Assembly (NCBI GenBank): GCA_012518935.1 | Contig: JAAYRE010000179.1 | Coordinates: 1 to 35,111, forward strand | From: Clostridiales bacterium | GTDB lineage: Bacteria > Bacillota > Clostridia > Lachnospirales > Lachnospiraceae | DNA length: 35,111 bases | Direction of reading: 5' to 3' | In this document: piece after piece, positions 1 through 8,850 of the stretch | Layout of the letters: every line of letters starts with the position of its first letter | Position numbering within the stretch: position 1 is the first letter of the stretch | Program-made: the position numbers and the translations under genes | Notes under the pieces: model-generated | What the model saw: only the letters and a program-made list of their open reading frames with translations | Databases searched by the model: none | Told to the model about the DNA's origin: nothing

Positions 1-45
1 CACCTTCCTTTGTTAGATTGTTTTTGTGATGATTCAATCATACCA
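1..45 (-). promoter_or_regulatory. Candidate promoter and SD of a gene off the left edge
   Basis: Read on the minus strand, an extended -10 (TGGTATGAT, 37-45) is followed about 30 nt later by AAGGAAGGTG at 1-10, which looks like a ribosome binding site running off the edge. A divergent gene probably starts just outside the window. No convincing -35 was found. No start codon is visible, so this is tentative. Confidence 0.3.
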
Positions 46-160
46 CAAATAGGTGCTCTCTTGTTATGTCTAAAAGGCCTAAAATCTTATTTATCCATTT
101 ACCGAATGTAACTTTACGCTAAGAGTAGAATGAGTAGAAAATTTATCATATACTAAACAC

Positions 161-188
161 TTGACTATAATACTAAATGGTTTACAAT
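161..188 (+). promoter_or_regulatory. Sigma-A type promoter of the foldase gene
   Basis: TTGACT at 161-166 and TACAAT at 183-188 are separated by 16 bp and lie about 60 bp before the AGGAGG and ATG of the downstream lipoprotein gene. It is the only good match in this intergenic stretch. Confidence 0.5.
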
Positions 189-247
189 AAAATTAACTAA
201 CAAGATTTAACAAGAGACGTGAATTTGTGAGTATAGGAGGAAATAGC

Positions 248-1252
248 ATGAGAAGAAAGCCTATGAATCTTTTTATATTAACTCTATTATTTTTAGGTCT
301 ATCTCATCTTATGACCTCATGCAGTAAAACTGAAGTTATTGTATCCATAAACAAATCAACCCTTACTCTGGAAGATTTTCTTTATGATATCTATCAAGTC
401 AAACTAGAAAGAAACACATGGAATGATAGCTACAAAGATATTCTAGGAGTAGATTATTGGGATTATGAATTTGAAGGCAATAAGATGGAGAATCTTGCTA
501 AGGACACAATTATGACCAGGGTTATACTTTATGAGATTCTATATGATCAGGCTATAGATGCAGGGTTTTCATTAACTGATGAAGATGAAAGTATGGTAGC
601 AACCAATGCTGATGAACTTATTAACTCCATGACAAAGAAGCAGCTAGAGGACAGCGGTCTAGATTATGAAATTCTAATTAAAAGATTCCAAAAACAACTT
701 CTAGGAGACAAATACTATAACACCTTATTAGATAGCTTTAAGGTAAATGAATCAGCTATACGAAGTAATATAGAACCGAACCTGTATAGGGAATATAAAA
801 CAGAATGTCTCTATGTACCTACTGTTATTGTAGGTTACCAAAGCCTAGCTTCTATGACTGATGAAAAACTCGATGAAGCTTATACTAAAATTCTTAATAC
901 CCAAGAACTTATACATAAGGGTGCTGATTTTAATAAGGTCCTTAATGAAATTGATGGCCTTACCTATTATGAACGGGATTTTATACTAGATGATAATACA
1001 GCAGAAGAAGAATATAAGAAGGCCGCAATCTCTCTAGAAAACGGTGAATATAGTCCTATAGTCACCACTGAATTTGGCCATTACATAATCCATATGCTGG
1101 ACAATAACTCTTCCTATCGCCTTGAAAAACACATAGAAAATACTATTCTAAATCAAAAGAAAGATAGATTTAGGATCTATTATAATGAATTATTGAATGA
1201 TTATGAAATTACAATAAACAATCAATACTGGGATACATTAGACCTAAGGTAA
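248..1252 (+). CDS. PrsA-like peptidylprolyl isomerase lipoprotein
   Basis: Predicted extracytoplasmic foldase, anchored by lipid to the outer face of the membrane. The chosen start is ATG 248, seven bases after AGGAGG (235-240); the upstream GTG at 227 precedes that ribosome site and is unlikely. The 334-residue protein has a Lys/Arg start, a hydrophobic segment and a lipobox LMTSC with Cys25 as the lipidated residue. The middle is charged and helical, as in the SurA/PrsA chaperone region. Near residues 255-292 a parvulin-like ending (LENGEYSPIV, then FGHYIIHML) is visible. The parvulin core is short and divergent, so isomerase activity is not certain; a chaperone role is safer. It lies 76 bp ahead of the YihY-type gene and may be cotranscribed with it. 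Confidence 0.75.
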   Translation: MRRKPMNLFILTLLFLGLSHLMTSCSKTEVIVSINKSTLTLEDFLYDIYQVKLERNTWNDSYKDILGVDYWDYEFEGNKMENLAKDTIMTRVILYEILYDQAIDAGFSLTDEDESMVATNADELINSMTKKQLEDSGLDYEILIKRFQKQLLGDKYYNTLLDSFKVNESAIRSNIEPNLYREYKTECLYVPTVIVGYQSLASMTDEKLDEAYTKILNTQELIHKGADFNKVLNEIDGLTYYERDFILDDNTAEEEYKKAAISLENGEYSPIVTTEFGHYIIHMLDNNSSYRLEKHIENTILNQKKDRFRIYYNELLNDYEITINNQYWDTLDLR

Positions 1253-1328
1253 TATATTAATTAATAGTATATTTACAGCTAACATATAATATAATGAAAC
1301 ACCTTTCATTATTGAAAATGAGGTAACT

Positions 1329-2201
1329 ATGATTAAGCCAACTATAAAATTAATAAACATGTTTTTTAAGAAAATAAGAGATGACTATGTGACAGCTTTC
1401 TCAGCTCAAGCCGCCTTTTTTATAATCATCTCCTTTTTTCCTTTTGTTATGTTTCTATTAAGTTTGGTACCATATTTTAGCCTAGAAGAAAGCACAGTGC
1501 TTGAAGCATTTCGGCAGTTTTTTCCTAATGCCTTTAGCTCACTAATAGTAAGTGTTATAACTCAGGTATATGATAATTCCAATTCAGGTACACTAATTTC
1601 TGTTACTGTTATCACAGCCCTATGGTCTGCAGGTAAAGGATTCCTTGCTATTATGAAAGGCTTAAACTCTGTATATAGAATACAAGAAACTAGGAAATCC
1701 ATTTTTCTTAGAATTACATCCACCTTGTATACTCTAGTCTTTGCCATTATGTTAATTGTAACTATGGTGTTATTTGTTTTTGGTAATAAACTATATTTTT
1801 GGATAACACAGAAGTTCCCTGTACTTCATGATTTGGCCCTAGTAGTCATCAGTTTTCGAACAATCGTAGGCTTGATTACCCTAATGGTATTCTTTTTACT
1901 TGTTTATGTTGCCGTACCAAACCGAAAGACCAAGATTAAGGATGAACTTCCAGGGGCCATAGTTTGTGCGGCTGGATGGATGGGCTTTTCCTATGCCTTC
2001 TCCTTTTATATTGATAATTACTCTAATTTTTCTTCAATGTATGGAAGCCTAACGACTATCGTATTATTCATGCTTTGGATGTATTTTTGCATGTATATAC
2101 TATTTATCGGTGCTGAGGTCAATATCCTACTTCAAGACCAAGCATCCCGGGATAAGATTAATAGGCTTTATAACAAACCCTCCAGCACTAGTTCTGAATA
2201 A
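1329..2201 (+). CDS. YihY/BrkB family integral membrane protein
   Basis: A 290-residue polytopic membrane protein of the YihY/virulence factor BrkB family (old name RNase BN, a misassignment). The family hallmarks are visible: an N-terminal segment with QAAFFIIISFFPF near residues 27-39, a central SAGKGFLAIMKGLN region (about 101-114) and a C-terminal YGSLTTIVLFMLWMY block, with about six hydrophobic spans in all. Substrate and role are unknown; some relatives have been proposed to be transporters. GAGGT sits five bases before ATG 1329. A weak hairpin (ACCT..CATT / AATG..AGGT, about 1301-1325) covers that site and could modulate translation. The 3' end faces the convergent SpoIID-like gene across 53 AT-rich bases. 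Confidence 0.85.
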   Translation: MIKPTIKLINMFFKKIRDDYVTAFSAQAAFFIIISFFPFVMFLLSLVPYFSLEESTVLEAFRQFFPNAFSSLIVSVITQVYDNSNSGTLISVTVITALWSAGKGFLAIMKGLNSVYRIQETRKSIFLRITSTLYTLVFAIMLIVTMVLFVFGNKLYFWITQKFPVLHDLALVVISFRTIVGLITLMVFFLLVYVAVPNRKTKIKDELPGAIVCAAGWMGFSYAFSFYIDNYSNFSSMYGSLTTIVLFMLWMYFCMYILFIGAEVNILLQDQASRDKINRLYNKPSSTSSE

Positions 2202-2254
2202 ATATTCTATGCCTTATAATTATAGATAAAATAATTATCTCATATACCCTAGGT

Positions 2255-4753
2255 CTATTCATATATGAAACCTATCTCTGTTCCTCTATAAAAATATTTA
2301 ATTATCTCCTCATAGTTTTTACCTGCATCTGATAAGGACTTTACTCCATTCTGGCTCATTCCCACACCGTGACCGTAACCACCACCGACTATGGATACAC
2401 TTTTTAGTTTTCCCTCTTCCTTGTTTTGATCAATGAAGAAAAAGGCACTGGGTAGTAAATTGATACCATCGACTCCTTGACCATCCAAACGGTATATGGT
2501 ATCACGAGCCGGTGATAGAATTGCCCTTATATTGTATTCTGTTTGAATCAAAACTGTGGCTTTTGTTCCTTGAATAATAATTTCATAAATAATTCCACCA
2601 GTCCCTCTAGTTTTTACAGCTATATCCACAATATCTCCCACTGTATTTATGGGGATACTCTTAAAGTCAGCCCCCTCATCAAAAGGATCCTCGCCCTTTA
2701 CTAAGGTCTTTATTAGATCAGGATTTGCCTTGTATCTTTGAGATATCTTCTCATCTATGGTTTTCTTGATATCCTCTGCATCTATGGTAACATTCCATCT
2801 ATACCAATTAAAACCACTATCATAGGTACTATAATCATCATCAAGTATAAATCTTCTGAAGTTATCTTCCTTGGTCAAATCACTATATATCGAATGGCTA
2901 CTTGTATCTGATATAACTCCTTGATTATCTTCTTCAATATTAAGGAGTCTGCCTCTAAGATAAGGTATCTCAGATCCATTGGCCCATACATGCTCTACTC
3001 CTGTTGTATGTCCGCAAGATGTGGAGAAATAGTAGGCTGTAATTACAGCATTATCATACTCAACCACCTTGCCGTAGGTGTCCTTAACTGCATAGATGGA
3101 ATCCTCATTCTCTTCAATGTTGTTATAAACTTGATAGGAGACACTGTCATCTACATGAGCCCCATATGCACTAAGACTGTTTGCCATTAGATGTTTATAT
3201 GAATAACTTCTGGCACAAATAGCCTGAACCTTAAGGGGTTCAATACCATAATAAGTCGGCATCTCACTGGGAATAACCGCATATAGGTATTCTTCTAGAG
3301 GAAGCTCATTGACAATAAGTAGCCCCTTATCATCCTCAACAATCTCTATACGACCTCTGTATTTTGGATTTCCATCCTGGCGCTCAATAGACAATAACTT
3401 TATCTTCCCACTGTCTGAGCTGGGTTCAATTATTACCCTGCCAGAGGATAACATCTTATCTTTGGGTTTTAAACTTATGGTCTCTCCTGCACTATATTTA
3501 GTCTCGCTGTCACCAACTCTTATGGTATAATCAGATGTAGCAGTAAACTCTACATTACTATGATAAAATCCTGAAAACCCTGTAGTGCGAAGAAGAACCC
3601 TGATGTTTTCAGCTTTTATACTTTCTATAATTAAAGCTGCACTGATTTTCCCTCCCGACACCACAAAGTCTGTGGTCTCGTAACCAACCAATATACTGTT
3701 GGTCTGCTCCATAGACAGCTCACCGTATAGCTTATAAATCTTATAGTTTTCATCAAGAGGTACTCTACCATATCCTTCAATTTCTATGAAATCCTCTGCC
3801 GTAAGTAACACCTTTCCATGAATCAAATCAGGTTTCACACTGATAGCAACTATTTTTTCATTCTCAATGGAAATATCACCGACTACCTTTTCTATATCCT
3901 GAGATAGTTTGTACCTGGTAGAAAAATTCTTATTGACACCATTTATAAATGTTTCAACCTCAAGGTTCTTGCCCTTCTTTATCCATACATTTTGTATAAG
4001 AAATTTTTCATCATGGATTTTGTTAATATATACTATCTCCTGGTTACAGGTCATAACATCTATTGCCTTGTTATTAAAGCGATCAAGTAGCTCACCACCA
4101 GTTAATCTTTCGTAAGACCTATCTACAGAAGAATCAAAGAACTTCCCATAATCCCTAGCATTATCATAATAATACTTACCCTTGTCTGTTATAACTCGGT
4201 TTTTTCCTGCTGTCATATCTATATCCAGTACAAATATAATCTCATTTTCTAGTAATTGCTCTTCATTTGGAACCAAATCAAGAAGGGCCTTATAAAGCTC
4301 TAGAAATTGTGGGATCAACATCTCTTCATCAGCATTAAGAAAATCAAAAGAAAGAGTGGGATACACTCCTTGTAGCTGTGGCTTCTTTGTAATAAGCCTA
4401 TCTATTAAAGCCTTGCATTGTCCTAATGTTAAGCCTTCCTGTGGAGATTCATTAATATTACCTTCTATAAGTCCCATGGCCCATACAGCATTTACATATT
4501 CATCATACCAACCTGACATACTCTGACTAGCATAGACTATGCCTTTAGGTAAGGTTTGTCTACTACTCTTATCATATTCAAGGTAACTTAAAAGACGATA
4601 GGCTTCAGCCCTTGATATAATATTTTCTTTTATGGGAGTATCCTCTATCTTCTCCTCCCCTGATTTAATACGTCTTATAACATTAGCCATTAGTACTAAT
4701 AGAACAATAATTAAACAAACACCTATTATAATTAACTTTTTTTTAGTATTCAT
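2255..4753 (-). CDS. Large SpoIID/LytB-domain protein with N-terminal membrane anchor
   Basis: Probable membrane-anchored peptidoglycan lytic enzyme. ATG 4753 is preferred over 4786 because GAAGGAGATGCT lies directly before it; this gives 832 residues. One N-terminal transmembrane helix follows MNTKKK. Residues about 45-130 resemble a degenerate S-layer-homology-like fold (ISRAEAYRLLSYLEYD, then YVNAVWAMGLIEG). A long beta-rich middle of unknown function follows. The SpoIID core starts near residue 475: Glu497 in IPSEMP matches the catalytic Glu of SpoIID lytic transglycosylases, Cys580 and His582 in STSCGH sit at the zinc or substrate-site segment, and GGYGHGVGMSQNG near 787-800 is the family's C-terminal signature. 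Classical SpoIID is about 350 residues, so this is more than twice as long. It is not in a spoIIR/spoIIQ context, so a vegetative or envelope role is as likely as engulfment. Confidence 0.85.
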   Translation of the reverse strand: MNTKKKLIIIGVCLIIVLLVLMANVIRRIKSGEEKIEDTPIKENIISRAEAYRLLSYLEYDKSSRQTLPKGIVYASQSMSGWYDEYVNAVWAMGLIEGNINESPQEGLTLGQCKALIDRLITKKPQLQGVYPTLSFDFLNADEEMLIPQFLELYKALLDLVPNEEQLLENEIIFVLDIDMTAGKNRVITDKGKYYYDNARDYGKFFDSSVDRSYERLTGGELLDRFNNKAIDVMTCNQEIVYINKIHDEKFLIQNVWIKKGKNLEVETFINGVNKNFSTRYKLSQDIEKVVGDISIENEKIVAISVKPDLIHGKVLLTAEDFIEIEGYGRVPLDENYKIYKLYGELSMEQTNSILVGYETTDFVVSGGKISAALIIESIKAENIRVLLRTTGFSGFYHSNVEFTATSDYTIRVGDSETKYSAGETISLKPKDKMLSSGRVIIEPSSDSGKIKLLSIERQDGNPKYRGRIEIVEDDKGLLIVNELPLEEYLYAVIPSEMPTYYGIEPLKVQAICARSYSYKHLMANSLSAYGAHVDDSVSYQVYNNIEENEDSIYAVKDTYGKVVEYDNAVITAYYFSTSCGHTTGVEHVWANGSEIPYLRGRLLNIEEDNQGVISDTSSHSIYSDLTKEDNFRRFILDDDYSTYDSGFNWYRWNVTIDAEDIKKTIDEKISQRYKANPDLIKTLVKGEDPFDEGADFKSIPINTVGDIVDIAVKTRGTGGIIYEIIIQGTKATVLIQTEYNIRAILSPARDTIYRLDGQGVDGINLLPSAFFFIDQNKEEGKLKSVSIVGGGYGHGVGMSQNGVKSLSDAGKNYEEIIKYFYRGTEIGFIYE

Positions 4754-4904
4754 AGCATCTCCTTCTCCGAGCATTACCCCATACACAGCTTAGCATTGTA
4801 ACGGTTGCTACCTCTTAATTATCCCATATGCTAATATATTATGTCAATGCGATGAATATTCGTACAAGTTGTGACTCATCTCAAAAATATAAGATTTGAA
4901 TAGA

Positions 4905-4954
4905 GCCTAAAGAAGAGGCCTAGGGTACACGAGGGTTACCCTTAGCCTCCTCTT
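4905..4954 (-). terminator. Intrinsic terminator of the Gld-type ABC operon
   Basis: An imperfect inverted repeat (4913-4927 with 4937-4954, arms AAGAGGCCTAGGGTA and TACCCTTAGCCTCCTCTT) is followed on the minus strand by CTTCTTTAG. It lies 31 bp after the DUF4340 stop codon. The small bulge and modest U-tract make it a moderate-strength call. Confidence 0.6.
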
Positions 4955-4985
4955 ATATAACTAGACAGCATCATAACTTATTATC

Positions 4986-6518
4986 TTATTCATCTGTCCT
5001 TTTAAATTCTATTATTGCTTCAATGATTCCATCAATAATTCTCTTGTCGGATGCAAACCTACCACTGTTATTAATTCCATTATCAATAATATATAAACTA
5101 TCGTCATAGGGAAAATATCTGCTTGTATAGGTCTCTCCTGTATTAATCTTATACGACATGGTAAGAACCGGTTCCAAGCCTTCGGTAGACACCTCTTCCT
5201 TAAGTTGGGTATCATATTTTGCTGAAATCATTATCTGGTATACATCCTTAAAGGCTTCTATATCAGCGGGATTACCATTGTAATAATACTCCTCAACAAC
5301 CTCCTCTTCCCCATCATCATTGATAATTGTTTCTCTATCAATAACCATAGAGTAGGGATTACCATTAATTTCGATATCAATTCTATCCACAGTTAATATA
5401 TTATGAAGATTTACAAAGGGGTTAAATATACTAAAAGCATCAACATTAAGCATTTTATCAATGTCCTTGGCTTTCATAGTATAGACTGCCTGACTACCCT
5501 CTTTTCTTACATAATAATCTCCCTGCTCATCCTGATCACCTACATAAATCATATAACTTCTCTCAACAGTAATAATTTCCTCAGTTACCTCTTCACCGGT
5601 ATCAGGGTCTGTAGTAGGCTCATCTAGGGGCTTTATAACCTCTTGATAGTATTCTATCAATATAGAAGCCTTAGGTTCATCCAAACCATACTTGTCAAAC
5701 TCCTTAGCCTGATACTCTATGCAGGAAATAAAATTAAAGCTGTCGTAATTAGGCAAAAATTCAGTTACTTTTGCGTTGTCAGCTGCATAAATTTCATCAT
5801 AGGGCTTTAGAATAAGCCAAGAAAACATTTCAGATAAATGCTTATGATAGGTTGAATCCGGATCATAAATAAGCTCAAAATCCTCTCCATCTTGCTGCAA
5901 CACTTGAACATGATATATGCTACTGGATTCTATGGCCAGTCCATCTCCTATATCAGTCATTTCCCTTTCACTATAGGCAAAATAGGTTTTATAGGTGTTG
6001 GGTAAAACATATACCCCATCATTTCCTTCAATCTTAGCATAATAGCCCTGTGAACTGGCTACTTGGTAACCAAGACTTATACCAATTAACTTCTTGTCTG
6101 ATTGCATGACTTCAATATATAGATCAGGTTTTGTCAGACCGTATTGCTCTATATCTTCAGGACTTTCATTGACCAAACGCTCAGCCTTTACTTCATCAAT
6201 TAGACTTAACATATTACTAACAACGTTCTGATTTATGGGACGGTCCTTATCTGCCTTTGACTTCCACAAATCCTCCTCAAGAACCAAGGTCACTTCTGAA
6301 TCTTCATTAATAAAACGTATGGTATCAACTAAATCTAAATCAATATCGGCTAATATTAGGGAACTATCTTCACCTGTAAGATCCTTGTCCTCATCTGCCT
6401 TATTACCTACACCAAACTTATCCTTATTAGAAAACCATACATAAAACCCTGTTAATAGGACTAATGCTAGTAGCAAAGAAATTAATGTAAGCTGGTTTTT
6501 CTTCTTTCTCTTTGCCAT
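4986..6518 (-). CDS. DUF4340 domain-containing membrane-anchored protein
   Basis: A 510-residue protein with a basic start (MAKRKKKNQ), one transmembrane helix (residues about 9-29) and a long extracytoplasmic part. The repeated pattern of short beta segments, with phrases such as LVNESPEDIEQYGLTKPD and LDEPKASILIEYY, is the signature of DUF4340. No enzyme motif is visible. Its ATG overlaps the stop of the GldG-like gene in a TAATG arrangement (6516-6520), so the two are translationally coupled. DUF4340 proteins commonly close operons of Gld-type ABC systems, where they are thought to be an accessory outside the membrane; the exact role is unknown. Acidic and Glu-rich stretches such as PTTDPDTGEEVTEEI look like exposed loops. 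Confidence 0.8.
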   Translation of the reverse strand: MAKRKKKNQLTLISLLLALVLLTGFYVWFSNKDKFGVGNKADEDKDLTGEDSSLILADIDLDLVDTIRFINEDSEVTLVLEEDLWKSKADKDRPINQNVVSNMLSLIDEVKAERLVNESPEDIEQYGLTKPDLYIEVMQSDKKLIGISLGYQVASSQGYYAKIEGNDGVYVLPNTYKTYFAYSEREMTDIGDGLAIESSSIYHVQVLQQDGEDFELIYDPDSTYHKHLSEMFSWLILKPYDEIYAADNAKVTEFLPNYDSFNFISCIEYQAKEFDKYGLDEPKASILIEYYQEVIKPLDEPTTDPDTGEEVTEEIITVERSYMIYVGDQDEQGDYYVRKEGSQAVYTMKAKDIDKMLNVDAFSIFNPFVNLHNILTVDRIDIEINGNPYSMVIDRETIINDDGEEEVVEEYYYNGNPADIEAFKDVYQIMISAKYDTQLKEEVSTEGLEPVLTMSYKINTGETYTSRYFPYDDSLYIIDNGINNSGRFASDKRIIDGIIEAIIEFKRTDE

Positions 6519-7969
6519 TAACGCTTCCTCCTCCTAACATTGATAACAATACCTACTGCCATTATAATAACAGGAATTACAATGACCGTCAGAGCACCCC
6601 AAAACATTACAGATTTCTGCGTAATATTTAATGAATCAGAGCTAAAATATCTTGGTCTAACTGATATTGTCTCCATTTCACCAACAAGATTTCCTATGGA
6701 AGTAACTAATAGATAATAATTACCTGCTTGCCCAAGCATAGTATCATCAAACATCACTCCTGATGAATATATTATCAGGTTAGAGGTGACTCCTTGATAT
6801 GTGTCGCTAGATACAAGGCCCAAGTAAAATGGTCCATCAATGTCCCCATCTTCTTTTAATAGGGTATCTGCACTAATATTAACCTTAGAGTAAGCCTTAT
6901 CAGATGTCTCCATAAGTGGCACAATTGACAATGAACTCCTTACATTATCCTTAAGGGTAAGTCCTGTGGCTTGGGGAATAATCACTAGATTATCACTATT
7001 AAACAAACCAGCAGTAATATCATGTCTTAATAATGTTGGCACAATATAACGGGGATACATAGGAATATAATGATCAGAATCCCCTTCTATAACAATTCCC
7101 CTCTCAAGTTGTAAACCATAGTAATTTATTAAGGAATTAAGATTATTCAATTTTTGTGCCTCATGGTCTACTGTAATTAATGCATTACCGCCTTCTGACA
7201 TATACTGCTTTATTATATCCATCTCTTCATCTGTAAAATCTCTTTTTGGTGCATTGATTAAGAGAATATCACAATCATCAGGAATTTCGCTTTCCTTCAG
7301 AGTTTGAATTGGCTCAATGGTAATATTCATTCTATCCATAATATCTTTGAAAACTGATCCAACCTGGTTTTCCTCATGGCCACTGGTATAGTATATTACA
7401 GGAAGGTCTGGATTGGTCACATATTGAATAGCTGATATCAACTTACCTTCCACATCTACACCTACGGGATAAAACTGATAATTGGTTCGGTTGAATTCAT
7501 TTACAATCATGTCACTGTTATTAACATATCTTGCTTGTTTTGTATTATTATTTACCACTAAAAAGCTATTCAATGAAATTTCATCATCCACATATTCTTT
7601 AGTAAAATTCGGATACTGAACCGGGTCCTTCCGTTCTAAGGTGATTTTATCAGATAGGCTATCAAACTTCTCTGCTATCTTCCAAAAAACCAGGTCATCC
7701 CCAGTTTCAGCCAGATAATATATAGTGACTTCATCCTCCAACTTACTGATATATTCCTTAGTCTCATCAGTCAGAGTAAAAAACTTTTGCTTACTTAAAT
7801 CAATCTTTAAATCAAATTCAGTAATAATCAGATTCACAAGAACAACTACCATTATCACTATGGCGGACACTATGGATACATAAACTCCACTTTTAAACTT
7901 CCTGCCTGTAAAAGAATCCTTGATTTTACTGAAAAGTCCTTCATTTTTCTTGTTATTTAAATCACTCAT
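6518..7969 (-). CDS. GldG-family ABC transporter auxiliary protein
   Basis: Extracytoplasmic subunit of the Gld-type ABC system, 483 residues from ATG 7969. This start follows GAGGAGGGG by five bases; the in-frame ATG at 7996 would overlap the permease gene and lacks such a site. A transmembrane helix lies near residues 31-52, then a GldG/ABC_transp_aux domain with a Rossmann-like section (LPVIYYTSGHEENQVG, then DDCDILLINAPKRDFTDEEM), and a second helix at the extreme C-terminus followed by NVRRRKR. This two-helix topology with a large outside domain is typical of the family. In Bacteroidetes GldG works with GldA and GldF in gliding motility, but Firmicutes homologues are not linked to gliding and their substrate is unknown. 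Confidence 0.8.
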   Translation of the reverse strand: MSDLNNKKNEGLFSKIKDSFTGRKFKSGVYVSIVSAIVIMVVVLVNLIITEFDLKIDLSKQKFFTLTDETKEYISKLEDEVTIYYLAETGDDLVFWKIAEKFDSLSDKITLERKDPVQYPNFTKEYVDDEISLNSFLVVNNNTKQARYVNNSDMIVNEFNRTNYQFYPVGVDVEGKLISAIQYVTNPDLPVIYYTSGHEENQVGSVFKDIMDRMNITIEPIQTLKESEIPDDCDILLINAPKRDFTDEEMDIIKQYMSEGGNALITVDHEAQKLNNLNSLINYYGLQLERGIVIEGDSDHYIPMYPRYIVPTLLRHDITAGLFNSDNLVIIPQATGLTLKDNVRSSLSIVPLMETSDKAYSKVNISADTLLKEDGDIDGPFYLGLVSSDTYQGVTSNLIIYSSGVMFDDTMLGQAGNYYLLVTSIGNLVGEMETISVRPRYFSSDSLNITQKSVMFWGALTVIVIPVIIMAVGIVINVRRRKR

Positions 7970-7986
7970 TTTCGCCCCTCCTCTCT

Positions 7987-8850
7987 TTAGCTCCATCTCT
8001 TTTTCTTAATAACCTGGGTTGACAGGAACAAAAATACAAAGATAATGCTTAAGTAAAAAATAATATCTGCTAAATCAAAGATACCCATATAAAAATTATC
8101 AAATCTAGATGTAGCAGACAACCAAGAAAACACCTTAACTATAGCACCATCGTAAAGGGTGGGATTGTATAAATAAATAGCTGTAATAATTCCTTCAGCT
8201 ATAATTCCTATACCAATCGTTAACATAAGGTTACGAACCATGTTCCATAGAATCAAGCATAAAATAACAACTATAACCGAAAAAAACACAAAGGCAGTGC
8301 TATGATTTGTAGATATACTACCTGCGATATTTTCCATAAATAATGTAATGAAAAATACTATAAAAGTTATAATTGCTGCCACAACTTGACTATCGGTTAA
8401 AGACGATAAAAATATTCCAAGGGCAATATAGGAACCACCTAATAGTATAAACCCTATGATACTTCCATAGGAAGATGCAAAGGGCACCTCACCGTATAAG
8501 TTCATGATTAAGGGATAGGTGCTAATAAGGGCAATTACCGTAAGTAAAATAGCAAATACCGATAAAAACTTACCCATAACTATTTCCCCTGCTGTTACCG
8601 GAGAAGTAAGCAAAAGCTGGTCTGTCTTTTGTTTGTTTTCTTCTGCCATAATTCTCATGGTTAGCAAAGGTACCAACAGTACAAATATAAAGCTAACATT
8701 AGTAATTGTATATTCAAAGTTACCTTGTCTAGATAAGAGATTGTTAAAGATAAAGAAAATACCTATGATGGCTAAAAACAATGATATAAACACATACCCA
8801 ATCATAGATGTAAAGTATGAACGTAACTCTTTCTTAAATATGGCTAACAT
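7987..8850 (-). CDS. ABC-2 type permease, GldF-like
   Basis: A 287-residue ABC-2 membrane subunit. It starts MLAIFKKELRSYFTSMIGYVF, the common start of GldF/NosY-type permeases, and has about six hydrophobic spans. The cytoplasmic segment RIMAEENKQKTDQLLLTSPV (residues about 66-85) is the conserved coupling-helix region that contacts the ATPase. GAGGAGGG is placed seven bases before ATG 8850. The stop codon of the ATPase gene touches this ATG directly (TAGATG), so the genes are cotranscribed and probably coupled. With the ATPase it should form an exporter or mechanotransducer rather than an importer; the substrate cannot be read from sequence. Confidence 0.88.
   Translation of the reverse strand: MLAIFKKELRSYFTSMIGYVFISLFLAIIGIFFIFNNLLSRQGNFEYTITNVSFIFVLLVPLLTMRIMAEENKQKTDQLLLTSPVTAGEIVMGKFLSVFAILLTVIALISTYPLIMNLYGEVPFASSYGSIIGFILLGGSYIALGIFLSSLTDSQVVAAIITFIVFFITLFMENIAGSISTNHSTAFVFFSVIVVILCLILWNMVRNLMLTIGIGIIAEGIITAIYLYNPTLYDGAIVKVFSWLSATSRFDNFYMGIFDLADIIFYLSIIFVFLFLSTQVIKKKRWS

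Noticed and set aside
1329-2201. Ribonuclease BN
   Set aside because: YihY proteins were once called RNase BN, but that activity belongs to another family; this is a polytopic membrane protein with no nuclease motif.
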